A stretch of 30,914 nucleotides of DNA, from positions 11,540-42,453 of the forward strand of contig MNCI01014215.1 in the NCBI GenBank assembly GCA_015680685.1. Reading direction: 5' to 3'. Shown in pieces: positions 11,540-20,831 of the stretch. The notes below the pieces were generated by a model. That model was not told the origin of the DNA. It ran no database searches and was given only the letters and a program-made list of their open reading frames with translations. The translations under genes were made by a program, and so were the position numbers. Positions within the stretch are counted from its first letter, which is position 1. The number at the start of each line of letters is the position of its first letter. The DNA is from Gnetum montanum (taxonomy: Eukaryota; Streptophyta; Gnetopsida; Gnetales; Gnetaceae).

Positions 11540-12370
11540 CATTGGATGTGATGCTAATGTGAATCTTGATGCAACCTTAGGATTATCTTCAACCACCATG
11601 CTTGTGTCACTTGCATCAAAACTACTTCCTAGACTTATTTTTGACTCTATAGGATCCTAAATGACTCATCTACAAACCTTTTAGCATGAAAGATATCAAA
11701 TTTCAATACTTTGACAAGATCAAATTGGAACTTAAGAAGTAAAATTGTTTAAAATATAGTGGTGACACTAATGATGATGCCAATGTTATAACCTCCATCA
11801 CTAGGATGACCTTGAGCATAACACTTCTCACCTATAAAAACTAGCATGTCAACTTTAGCTTTGACCTCTTAGGCTCTCCAATGACTAGTTGACATCAATT
11901 CCATAGTACTAAAAGGTAAATTCAATAGGCTTAGATGTACTTTGGGAGAGCAAGATTTAATTTTTAACTAATTATAACTAGGTGATACTAATACCAATGT
12001 CAACATCATTATGGTTACATCAGCATTGAGTAAGATCACCTAACTCAGAATTCACTAGTTTTCCTAAGTTCACAAGCTTTCTTAGCATTTTATAAGCACT
12101 ATCATGACATAATTTGATATAAATTTGGATTTCAGAAAGAGTCATAAAGGTTTGAAAATGCAAAGAAATTTTTCTAACTCCATAGATGATGCTAACATTG
12201 ATGTTAGCATCACCGCTTGCATGACCTATACCATTCATCTTTTTCAAGTCAAAGTTATCAAAAATGAACTCTAACTTAACTTCACTTAACTTCAAGGTTA
12301 AATTTAGGAATCCTAGGCATATAAATATGAGAATATACTCAAATTTTGATACTATCCTAGGCATATGCAT
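11540..12370. repeat. Possible four-copy diverged repeat, about 205-220 bp per unit
   Basis: A phrase of the form GGTGATGCTAATGTCAATGTTA starts at about 11548, 11760, 11981 and 12186, spaced 212, 221 and 205 bp. It is followed in several copies by a CATCACT/GCATGACC-like text. The rest of each unit is too diverged for me to align by eye. The open frame on the minus strand at 12370-12020 shows no known domain and is probably fortuitous. Confidence 0.3.
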
Positions 12371-12450
12371 TGGGAAATGTGCAATCCATTTTGTAATCGT
12401 TGTAATCTCTATTACTCTTCATTATATCATCATTTGTTCATTGTAAAGTT

Positions 12451-12825
12451 TGTTGGACTTCAACATTCAAGGATAAACAAACTAATTTGCATTTATCCCT
12501 TGTAATTGTTCTCTCATGTTTCCTTATGGGGTTGATCTTGCTTGAGCTTGTTAGGATCTTGTGGGATTAAGTTGTTGGTGTTGAGGTATAATACTTTGGT
12601 GTGGAGCTCAAGGTAGTGGAAGCCAAGAAACCATATTCCAATCCTAATGGAACCTTCAACCACATTCTGAGAGAAACAAAGTCTAGAGGTGTAATAGAGA
12701 TCTAACCTCTAAGTGTGGACTACCTAATTTGGGAATCATGTTAAATTTTATGTGTGTGCTTTCTTGTTACAAAGTTTTGATTTCAAGAACTTATTCATCC
12801 CCCCTTCTATGTTCAATGATCCACA
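12451..12825 (+). mobile_element. 5' LTR of Ty1/copia element
   Basis: The segment starts TGTTGGACTTC and ends ATGATCCACA, giving matching TGTTGGA / TCCACA ends two bases before a tRNA-Met-type primer-binding site. Length is 375 bp, normal for copia. A weak TATA-like GTATAATA lies at 12586. The partner LTR is missing because the element breaks at 13165, so the left end is a proposal. Confidence 0.5.
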
Positions 12826-12827
12826 AG

Positions 12828-12840
12828 TGGTATCAAAGCC
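12828..12840 (+). other. Primer-binding site, initiator tRNA-Met type
   Basis: TGGTATCAAAGCC differs by one base from the classical plant copia site TGGTATCAGAGCC, which is complementary to the 3' end of initiator tRNA-Met. It lies immediately after the LTR and 41 bp before the gag ATG. Confidence 0.75.
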
Positions 12841-12880
12841 TGGTACTCTTCTTTGTTATCATCAACTTTAAAAGTGAACA

Positions 12881-13165
12881 ATGGAGGGGACATCTTATAC
12901 AAAGTCACCCATTTTTGATGGATTTGAATTTTCCTATTGGAAAGCAAGAATTCAAGGATTATTTGAATCCATGGAGTTTGAAGTGTGGGAGTCAATCCTT
13001 GAAGGCTACACTCCACTCGTTGACAACTCCACTGACATCATCAAGCCTTGCAATAAATGGACACAAGAGGAAAAGGATAAGTTTATGTTGGATTCAAATG
13101 TAAAAAAATTTTTATACTGTGCATTGAATAAATATTAATTTAATAAAGTAGTAGGATGTAAAATG
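12881..13165 (+). pseudogene. Ty1/copia Gag N-terminus, truncated
   Basis: The ATG at 12881 opens a frame of 85 codons with the copia Gag start: PIFDGFEFSYWKARIQGLFE, then an EVWESILEGY segment and NVKKFLYCALNKY. These match the DUF4219 / Retrotran_gag_2 pattern (F-x-G-x-N-F-x2-W-K, then W-x-I-x-x-G). A stop (TAA for the usual GAA) follows at 13136, but the frame continues as FNKVVGCKMA, the conserved V-x2-C-x-T-A region. Homology then ends sharply at 13165, where a 31-bp filler and an unrelated ORF follow. Gag would form the virus-like particle; this copy cannot. The start choice is firm because of the primer-binding site just upstream. Confidence 0.75.
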
Positions 13166-13196
13166 GCCTCCAGTTTTTTAATGCAAATAATAAGGC
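13166..13196 (-). repeat. 31-bp filler identical to Ty3 RNase H segment at 21190-21220
   Basis: GCCTCCAGTTTTTTAATGCA and the following 11 bases are identical, in the same orientation, to 21190-21220, where the minus strand encodes RNase H (LLFALKNWRR) of element B. Here the piece lies exactly between copia Gag and the start of a different ORF, where it makes no sense in either. It looks like templated filler DNA at a break-repair junction. Confidence 0.7.
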
Positions 13197-13197
13197 G

Positions 13198-13278
13198 TAG
13201 AGAAATTTAGAATAGAATAGCAAAGATCCCATGAAATACACTATGCCTAAGTAGCTAGAGAAATTTAGAATAGAATAG
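13198..13278. repeat. 23-bp direct repeat pair
   Basis: TAGAGAAATTTAGAATAGAA plus TAG occurs at 13198-13220 and again at 13256-13278, a 58-bp shift. It immediately follows the filler junction and may be part of the same rearrangement. Confidence 0.6.
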
Positions 13279-13289
13279 ATAAGTTTCTT

Positions 13290-14300
13290 GACGAAGAAAA
13301 ATAAGTAGATGAAAAATGAAAAGGAGAAAGTGGTATGGAATGCCTTAGTAGTAGAAGCACCAATGTATGCATAGGCTAAGGCACTTACCATAGCCTAAGA
13401 AGAAAATAAACAACTCACTACAGATAACACCAAGTTGACTACTGTAGAGAAGCAAAAGAACATTCTAGAGGAGAGCACCCATCAATTGAGAGAACAACTA
13501 ATGAGAGTCAACTAGAATATGAACTACTTAGCAAGAGAAAACAAAACTCTCTTATTGGAGAAGGTATGCGAAATCAGAAAGAAATCTATAATTGAAATTA
13601 GTACATGGCATAATGAAGCTAAGAAGCATGAAAGGATTAATGAACACTTGCTAATTAGGTGGGCATGTATACAAAGATCAATGAGAAGGAGATCCAAATG
13701 CTGAAAGCCTAGATCAATTCCATATCAATGTAGAATCCTAACTGGCAATTGATCTTGGATGGTTATGCCCATGTCTACCAAGAAAAAATCAAAAAAAAGA
13801 GACCTATAGATAAAAGGCCTAAAAGAATACATGGGATTAGTTAACCTTCACTATGTTAACATGGTAATGTTAATAGTAGGTAGGCCCAAAAAGAACTTGA
13901 ACAGCTAGTAGTAGCCACATACACATTGTATGAAAAAGATTTTGCAAATCAAAAATATGCTCTATAGAAGCTTTAGGTGGAAAACTTTGAATTAGTAGTT
14001 AAGGCTAGCTATTAAGGATAGAAATATGTTGTAGAGAACCTAGCTAGAAGAATGTATGATTATCAAGAATTACAAAAGATGGCCAAGACATTTGAAGAGG
14101 GGAGTAGGTAGTTTGCATCATGGTACATCAAAGCATATTAAATGTTTCCATACTTGCCATGTTCATGGGATGTATTGGATTTATCACACATTGAAAAATA
14201 GGAATGGATGGTGCATGACACTAAAACAAAGAAGGAGAAACTTCAGGAATTCCTAAATAGATGCTAATTCTAGAAGCTTGATGATAAGGGAAGCAACTGA
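13290..14300 (+). pseudogene. Unrecognised coiled-coil ORF next to an LTR
   Basis: Allowing several stops, the plus strand encodes a charged helical protein. From about 13330 one frame reads VVWNALVVEAPMYA, then EENKQLTTDNTKLTTVEKQK with heptad leucines, then NYLARENKTLLLEKVCEIRK and a WHNEAKKHERINEHLL segment to 13704. After frameshifts, similar helical text resumes: AQKELEQLVVATYTLYEKDF and YALQKLQVENFELVVKASYQ near 13880-14010, then ARRMYDYQELQKMAKTFEEG near 14045-14100. It resembles no protein I recognise; it is neither a classical capsid nor pol. It ends about 240 bp before a probable 3' LTR, so it may be an extra ORF or unusual gag of that element. Biased composition alone could produce part of the coiled-coil look. 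Confidence 0.4.
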
Positions 14301-14536
14301 TGGAGGAGCCACCACCACAAGGCACTACTCAGACTACATTAAGCTTTGTCAAGTTTTGGTTTTTGTCAAAGGTTATCTTCTTATGTCTTGTATTAATTTT
14401 TGTAAAACACCACTGTGGCATGTAATTTCATATATATAGTTAATTTATTCATGTAAATATACCTTCCAATTTTGTAAGGGACTCTATCCTCATTTTTTAA
14501 AACTCAAGTACAAGATTTTAGTTAGTCATGGGGGTA

Positions 14537-14940
14537 TGATGAAGTCAAATTTTGAAGGACTACAATATCGGATATATGATATCATAGCTCTAATATCATA
14601 GCACTAGCTACATCATCATATATGTGATATCATGAGATACATGCTAGCCTATAAATACAACACTTAGGTGCACGGATTCACAATAGATTTCAATCCATAC
14701 TAATAGTACTCTTTTAGTTTATTTCAGTGAATTTAGTCTTTAGCACTTAGCAATGTATGTCTACAATGTGATGTTAAGTGATTGTATGAGGTCTTTATTT
14801 GAGTGGATTGTACTTGGACATAGTTCATGACTAGCAATAAAGATCGAGATTACTTATTATCATTGCAGCATCCACTTGGTTATCTTTCTATTTACTTAGA
14901 CTAATTGTTGCTATTTTCCTTAGTTAATCATTTACTTTAC
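14537..14940 (+). mobile_element. Probable 3' LTR of the coiled-coil ORF element
   Basis: A short purine tract CATGGGGGTA is followed by TGATGAAGTC at 14537. Inside are a palindrome-rich stretch (ATGATATCAT at 14577 and TGATATCA at 14625), a TATA box at 14649, and a plausible CA end near 14940. These are the parts of an LTR with U3, R and U5. The other LTR was not found, so both ends are tentative. Confidence 0.4.
14649..14658 (+). promoter_or_regulatory. TATA box in probable LTR
   Basis: CTATAAATAC, a strong plant TATA box, is followed after about 30-40 bp by CA-rich sequence suitable for a start site. It lies 112 bp after the proposed LTR start. Confidence 0.45.
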
Positions 14941-15339
14941 AAGCACTTTACTTTACATGTTGAAAGTAAGTAGTATGGATATGAATGATTTTGAGTGTTA
15001 ATTATATTTATTTGATAACCTAGTAGTGTTATTGCTCAATATGCCTAGTAGTAGTACACTTGGTAACCTTAGTGATGACTACATGAGCCTAAGGCATATA
15101 TAGTAGACCAAGACCAGATATCCATCACCTTAGTATAGAATGAATTTTTTTACTATTTTACTTAGACTTAGAAACTATTTTCATTTAATCATGTTCATTA
15201 GGAGTAGCAATGGCCCAACAACATTAGTTATCATATATCTCAAAGTGAGCTAAACCATACACATAGATTTTAATAACTCCATGTGGAAAGATAATGGTCT
15301 CAAAATTAAACCAATTACTATCATATTCACATTGCCTCA
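14941..15339. other. No gene seen
   Basis: AT-rich. Some of the end may be badly decayed Gag of element A, but I cannot align it. Confidence 0.4.
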
Positions 15340-16260
15340 TCCACAGATTATGACCTAGTCACACATGAACATCTGTGACTTGTATGATTGGGTGTTGGAT
15401 TACTACACCACTCATAACTAGGGCAAATGGAGAAAGTCAAAGTCAATAAGAATGAGAAATTACTAATCAATGACAAAGACTTTCTCAACACTGTGGAATA
15501 GGTGAAATAATCTTTAAAACAAAAGAACACTTCATTGAGACTATATGACATTGTTATGACCTCCTCTACTCACCGTAAAGCTCTAGTAAAGATGGTGACT
15601 TCAATTCCTATTAGTGAGAACATATCTACTAACGAAGAGTCCATCCATGATGTGATGGTGCTACCATCACCTAGGGAAGAAACAATGCTAACTACACTAG
15701 TTTTTATGATAGAAAATTCAAGAACAACCCCAAAGATGGCAAGAAAACAAGGTTCCCTCTCTTCATAACAATAAGGGTTGGGTAGTACAAGGTGCCTAGG
15801 CTGCATGTTGATGATAGAGTAGCCACTAATGTTATACCTTATAACATTGTTGAACAATTAGGCCTATGGAACACATACAAAATACTACTAATTCATCTCT
15901 AAAATCCTTTAATGGATCACAAGTGATCATAAAGGGTCCTATTTCTTTGGAGTTTGTAGCAAGGAGAGATTTTCCCATAAAAACCAACTTCTTAGTGATC
16001 AAAGAGATACAAGGATTTAACCTCATCCTAGGGAGGCCTTGGATGGCTCAATTATGAGCTTTTTCCTTACCCATTTATTAACAAATTCACCTACCCTAAG
16101 GGGGAGGGAAAATTATTCATGGCAATAGTGTAGTTCCCTTACCAATTAATAATGTTGACATAGAGCAAGGGTCCAAAGTGGAGTTTCAAGAAGTAACTCC
16201 TACTATTGAGAATGAGGTTAAGAAGCTCAATGGAGTAGATGTGGCCTGTAGTGACCAAAA
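15340..16260 (+). pseudogene. Element A Gag-protease tail (Ty3/gypsy, same family as element C)
   Basis: This matches element C segment by segment. KQKNTSL (sharing the exact 15-mer CAAAAGAACACTTCA at 15520 with 28776) leads into RLYDIVMTSSTHRKALVKMV, PISENISTNEESIHDVM and, after frameshifts, LHVDDRVATNVIPYNIVEQL. The frame from 15866 then gives NSSLKSFNGSQVIIKGPISL and GFNLILGRPWMAQL. The aspartic protease active site, D-D-G in element C, is D-D-R here at 15810-15818, so the essential glycine is lost. The reading continues to about 16260 with an acidic tail (VDIEQGSKVEFQEV). No reverse transcriptase follows; a polypurine tract comes only about 210 bp later. Confidence 0.65.
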
Positions 16261-16470
16261 ATATTAGTGGCTAGAAAACATTGAGAGGTTGTCGGTCATG
16301 ACAATCTTAACCCTGGATCTGTGTGAGGGCCATGCTAGATAAAACGGAGGCAGGGCACCTTGAATGGTCTGGTCGATCAGACAAGGACTTAGTCGGTGTT
16401 ACTATAACCTTTTGCAAACGTATGATTTGAAAGCAAGAATTATAGCATAAAAATAGTAACCTTTAAACGC

Positions 16471-16481
16471 AGAAGGGGGGG
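16471..16481 (+). other. Polypurine tract of element A
   Basis: AGAAGGGGGGG followed by CAA and TGATGTAG is the usual form of a plant Ty3/gypsy plus-strand primer directly before an LTR that starts with TG at 16485. Confidence 0.55.
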
Positions 16482-17040
16482 CAATGATGTAGAATGTGAT
16501 GACAAGAAAAAAAGCAAAGTAAAATGCAGTTAGAAAAATGCATCACTTCAAGATTATGAGAAGCATAGAGATCCTAAAAGTAACCAAGATGTTCAGAGCA
16601 AGAAAACTATATGCTTGAACGTGGCCTAAGGAGTTAACAATGCAAAATGCTACAAAGATAGTGAAAAAGAGCAAAGCATAATGCTAAACAAGAGTGATAA
16701 CTGTTCACAATGTCAAACAGAATGTTTACAATGCTCAAGATTGCTAGTTTTCCAATTTGTGAAAATGCTAACTTGGCAAATTGCCAATTTGTCAAATAAT
16801 TTATTTTGCTTACCAGCTAGCCAACTCACTAACCCACCAACACCTTGAGCATTGTTCATTGGAGTATTTATAGGACTAGGAGCATGCAAAAGATGCAGTT
16901 TGAACATAATGTGTCCTGGGCCCATGTTGATGTGTCTATGCTACATGGACATGCAGGGCTGATTAACGAGCCTGCCATGCTATAATTACGCTATCAGAAC
17001 TTGGAGATGTATGCCAATGATGCAAATAGGAAGTGCATTG

Positions 17041-17667
17041 ATGTAGCATAGCTACCTGCTACACTGTGCTATGCTTTGTAGCATAGCATGTGGGTATAGC
17101 ATATCAGCTTGCTATGCTGTGTTATGCTTTAGAGTGTAGCATGTTTGCGTAGCATAGCATCTTGCTACACTGTGCTACGCTATGTAGTGTAGCATAGTGT
17201 AGCCACCAGTTTGAGGTAGAAACTTGCATCAAGGCCTATTTCATGAATTAGAAGCCTTTGAGGTGCTCTAACTGATTTTGCATATTTTCTACGCTATGCT
17301 ATGCTACATAGTGTAGCAGCTGGCCTTAATCATGGGAATACCAACAATCCACAACCTTTGTTTTTTACACTGTGAAACTTGCAAACTTGTTGATCCTGCA
17401 CTTTGAGATGCCTTTTGTCATTTCCTGCAGAGTTTCTACACTACGCTACGCTATGTAGCATAGCATAGCATAGTGGCCAACATGGCTTGCTTTTCAGTAA
17501 ATTTGCCACTTTTTGGAAGGAAGGAGTCATTGTTGAAGGACTTGGAGTTAGGCAAGGAAACTAACTGTGTGGATTTTGCTATGCTGTGCTACGTTGCGTA
17601 GCGTAGAACTTCATTCTACAACCATCTTCTAAAGCTTGTTACACTACATAGCGTATTGTAGTGTAGC
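17041..17667. repeat. Five clusters of GCTACGC / GCATAGC palindromic repeats
   Basis: Clusters at about 17041-17213, 17289-17317, 17436-17475, 17578-17606 and 17638-17667 are made almost wholly of the pentamers TACGC, TATGC, GCGTA and GCATA in head-to-head order. The cluster at 17436 pairs its left arm CACTACGCTACGCTATG with its right arm (TAGCATAGCATAGCATAGTG). The arms differ mainly by C/T at CpG sites. The clusters sit in otherwise ordinary sequence within the LTR of element A. No protein is encoded. Confidence 0.7.
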
Positions 17668-17679
17668 AAACTTCTTGAC

Positions 17680-17836
17680 TAGAAAACTTGCCAAACTGTT
17701 TTGCACATTTTGAGCACTGCCGATGATTCCAGGCATCATTTCTAAGTAGGCTGTCGGCTAGATAAACTACTCAAGTGGGTAGTCTGGACGATCTATTGAG
17801 CCTGTCGACACCGGGAGTAGAAAACTTGCCAAACTG
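17680..17836. repeat. 19-bp direct repeat
   Basis: TAGAAAACTTGCCAAACTG occurs at 17680-17698 and exactly again at 17818-17836. The intervening 119 bp contains GATAAACTACTC and a GTCTGGACGATC phrase recalling GGTCTGGTCGATCAGAC at 16359. Confidence 0.6.
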
Positions 17837-18398
17837 GATATTCTAAACACTAGAGCATCCATCTCCTGATGAACTTCCATGATGTTGCTTGAATTGCAAG
17901 GACCTGGTAAAGCAAGAATGCCTTGGAAATTTAGGGTGTTTCATTGGCCCCTCTTTGTCAACGTCTAGAGGATGGACTCAAGAGACACCGAAAAAGAATA
18001 CGAAACACCACAGAAAACAAAACATCAACATTGCTCTTCATGATCACCAAGATGTCTCTTAGCTGTGCTTTGAGAGTGTTTTATTAGTTATGTGGGGAAA
18101 GGGAAGGGCTAAGCGAGGAGGAAGGAGGTTCAGGAAAAGGGTAAAGATGAAACTTGGTGGAGTCCCTCATCGGAGTGCTCATGAGGGAGTTGTTTGCATG
18201 ATCACATTTTCTTCTATTGACCTTGGACCTCTCATTGGAATGCATAGGGAGAGAAGGTATATGAAATAGCTTATGTGCCATTTGTTTTAGGCATCCTTTT
18301 TTTTCACGTGAGATTTATGCTTTTGCCTTTTTCTTTTTTTCCTTTTTACATTCGCAAACAACCTTATGTGTGCAGGACAAGTGTTTCTTCCCCAGGAT

Positions 18399-18990
18399 GA
18401 GTTTTGTTACATCCATGTGGGGCTTTAACCTACCTACATATGTTTTCCATGCAATGAGCTATGTTACGCGTGTCATGGAATTTGCGGTTGGGCAAATGGA
18501 AGGGCTTGATAGGCGTTGGGAAAAGCTTGTGAAATAGAGAAGAGAGTGGATCGTGAGTATGAGGGGTGAGATAAGGAAAATAAAGGGGAGGAACAGGATG
18601 TGCACTTCAAAGTAGCTAAGCTAGTTAAGATGAACACCTTAGAATGATGTAGGATCTTGCTTCTATGGCAAAGTGCACCTTTGAGTAGCATCTCCCTAGT
18701 ACGCATCCTACAAACACAAAAAAAAAGAGAACCAGGAGAAACAACCATGATGCAAAGTGAAGGCAAAGTCCCTGCTCGTTGTAGACATTGTTGAAACTCT
18801 GGACATCTTTGCTAGTATGTGATGTCCAAAGTAGGAAGGCTAGTAATGGCTTTGGCAAGATTGACATGGAGAGGTTGGCACTGAGGATGGTAGGAATTGT
18901 TGTGAACATAGATGATCAAGAATCCCTATCGAAGGCATGCATTCTTAGTTTAGCTGTGGGATTGGCTACCTCACAGCTAAATGTCATTTG
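18399..18990 (+). pseudogene. Unrecognised ORF, possibly with a broken CCHC knuckle
   Basis: From the ATG at 18399 the plus strand encodes MSFVTSMWGFNLPTYVFHAM and on to DRRWEKLVK before a stop at 18535. Further on, a basic stretch (NTKKKREPGE) leads into CRHC-x4-GHL at about 18780-18815, where a stop and a one-base shift separate it from a downstream CDVQSRKASNGFGK. Corrected only in spacing, this would be a C-x2-C-x4-H-x4-C knuckle. The frame then reads DMERLALRMVGIVVN and DDQESLSKACILSLAVGLAT to 18990. I recognise no family. It lies antisense to element B, 3' of its integrase, where Tat-lineage elements can carry antisense ORFs, so this is one possibility. Confidence 0.3.
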
Positions 18991-19025
18991 AGCTCAGGTG
19001 TTGGCAGGGGGCTGGAGGGTAAAAA

Positions 19026-19046
19026 TATTGTGGCTAGGCCACAATA
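19026..19046. repeat. Perfect 9-bp inverted repeat
   Basis: TATTGTGGC-TAG-GCCACAATA forms a 9-bp stem with a 3-base loop. Context is noncoding between the 18399 ORF and the repeat array. No T-tract or other sign of a terminator. Confidence 0.5.
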
Positions 19047-19321
19047 CTATTGGAACTCCAGCAATAAGCACTGACCAAGGAACTACTGTCAAGGTGATGG
19101 GCCATGGCGACGATAGGTCCAAAGGATCAGTCAGATGTAATACGACATCTCCATAGGATCAGCAAGATGCCAAGAGTAGTGACGTTGCATATGTTCCAAA
19201 TCTTGTTTTCATCACATCATGAACTGCATTCTAGAACTGCAATGTCTCATCCCATGTCGGCACTGTGCATGCTCGCTTGATGTGTACTGGTGTAGATGCA
19301 TGCTGGGGACATGCCACGAAC

Positions 19322-19640
19322 CTAGTTTATGGTCTTGGTAGACCATGGTGTGCTGGTTTCAGGTCCCAGTAGACCGACGCTATGCTAGATTTTCATCATA
19401 GCAGACTGTGGATGAACTAGTTTAAGGTCCTAGCAGACCATCTATGCTAGTTTAACATCATAGTAGACTGTCTGTGCCATTTTATAGTCATAGCAGACTG
19501 TCTCTGCCAGTTTTATATCATAGCAGATGAGCTTTGCCAGTTTAACTTCGTAGCGGATGTCGGTGAAGCTGTGCCAGTTTAATGTCGTAGTGGACGTTTG
19601 CTCATATTTGCTAGTTTTACATCGTACTGGAAGTTTTCTT
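19322..19640 (-). repeat. Ten-unit, about 31-bp tandem array 3' of element B integrase
   Basis: Units start at 19322, 19353, 19385, 19417, 19447, 19477, 19507, 19537, 19574 and 19611 (plus-strand form CTAGTTTAAxxTCATAGCAGACTGTCTATG). Read in the sense of element B, each gives about GTCTGCTATGACxTTAAACTAGCA. In one frame the array is open (19651-19442) and translates to repeated VCYDIKLAET/VYYDVKLA. The same repeat recurs at 22775-23115 and 29755-29990 in the same orientation relative to the element's sense strand. Confidence 0.8.
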
Positions 19641-19655
19641 ATCTGTTCCATGCAT

Positions 19656-20807
19656 CTAGATGTAGTACGACTTAAGGTACAAGTGATTCATTGAGTTTGC
19701 AAACTCATTGTTGTCCATGTCTACCAACTTGAAGGCCCCATTTCCAAAGGTTTTTGTAACCATGTATGGACCTTCCCAGTTGGCTGAGAATTTGTTCATA
19801 TGCTCATGGATAGCCTTGAGAATGAGGTATCCCTTCTGTATTGGCCATTGATGCAAATTTCCATGGTGTTTTTACCATTTCTTATTCTTATAGTGCTCTA
19901 TGTGACTCAGTATTTGCACATGCTCCTCCTCTATTGAGTCGAGATCGATGATCCATGAATCATTATTCTAGGCTTCTCTTATGACATTGGATAGGATCAT
20001 CTAGAGTGATGGTACCTACAACTCAAGAGGTAACACTACTTCAGATCCATAAACAAGACTAAAATGTGTCTTACCTATCATAGTCTTGCATGTTGTCTTG
20101 TAAGCCCATAACACATAGAGGATTTTCTCATGCCATTGTCTCTTGCTATTGTTGAGCATCCTTTTCAACAAGTTTATGATGGACTTATTTGTAGCCTCTG
20201 CTTGTCCATTTTCCTATGGGTAGTATGGTGAGGAGAATGACTACTTAATTCCAAGATTGTTGCAGAAGGTTTGGGTTTTCACACTACTAAACTATGGCTC
20301 GTTGTAGGTCACAATAGTCATCAGAAGTCCAAACCTTGTCACGATGTTATCCAAGATGAAGTGGCAGATCTGCTAAGATGTAGTTTTTCTCAGGGGAATG
20401 ACTTCCACCCACTTGGTAAAATACTCGGTGGCTATGATGATGAAGCTATGCCCTGCAGAAGACTTAGGCGTGATAGGTCCTATGAGGTCTAGTCCCCATA
20501 GCTGGAAAGGCCACGTGATCTATGTTGGATGTAGCTCTGTAGGTGAATCGTGTATGAGATTTGCATATCTCTGGAACGTATCACACGTCTTGACTTTGGC
20601 CATGAAATCACACTCCATGTGAGGCCAATAGCACCCTAGGCATCTAAGTTTTACAGCCATAGCAGTAGGTGCTATGTGTCCAGCACATAATCCTTCATGT
20701 ACTTCATTGACAACCTTCTGCACTTGCCCCTCATTTATGCATGCTAGAAATATCCTATCATAGGAGCATTTGCACAAGGTGTTGTCTCCCATAAGCACAT
20801 ATTTCAA
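19656..20807 (-). pseudogene. Element B integrase
   Basis: Three integrase parts follow in one frame with interspersed stops. The zinc-binding N-terminus (20807-20520) has VHEGLCAGHIAP for the two histidines, but TCDTFQRYA near 20590 has phenylalanine for the second cysteine. The catalytic core starts with WGLDLIGPI (first Asp at 20489-20487). The second Asp is replaced by Tyr in TIVTYNEP (20306-20304). Glu is kept in ENGQAEATNKSI (20198-20196), 36 residues after the second site, the normal D-x35-E spacing. The C-terminal part (19856-19656) reads KFSANWEGPYMVTKTFGNGA and LVDMDNNE, ending LKSYYI, a GPY/F-type domain. It inserts element cDNA into DNA; this copy lacks a catalytic residue and has stops. 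Confidence 0.8.
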
Positions 20808-20831
20808 AGCATGCTTATAGATTGCATCTCT

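Larger units (their letters stand above)
16485..17950 (+). mobile_element. Probable 3' LTR of element A
   Basis: The start TGATGTAGAATG is set by the polypurine tract. A weak TATA-like TATTTATAGG lies near 16866. The palindrome array at 17041-17667 and a 19-bp direct repeat at 17680/17818 lie inside. The right end is not identifiable; 17940-17980 is a guess from the change in sequence character. No second copy is present to test it. Confidence 0.4.

Noticed and set aside
12020-12370. 116-codon open frame on the minus strand
   Set aside because: AT-rich, no domain, overlaps the possible 210-bp repeat.
16359-16375. GTCTGGTCGATCAGAC near-palindrome as operator or RNA gene
   Set aside because: Isolated, with no supporting context; no tRNA-like or regulatory arrangement found.
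17041-17667. CRISPR-like array of palindromic repeats
   Set aside because: Units are variable in length and spacing with no unique equal-length spacers and no cas genes; the context is a plant LTR.
18296-18350. Pyrimidine-rich stretch as minus-strand polypurine tract of element B
   Set aside because: The purine run is interrupted several times and no LTR-like TG start follows in the minus direction.
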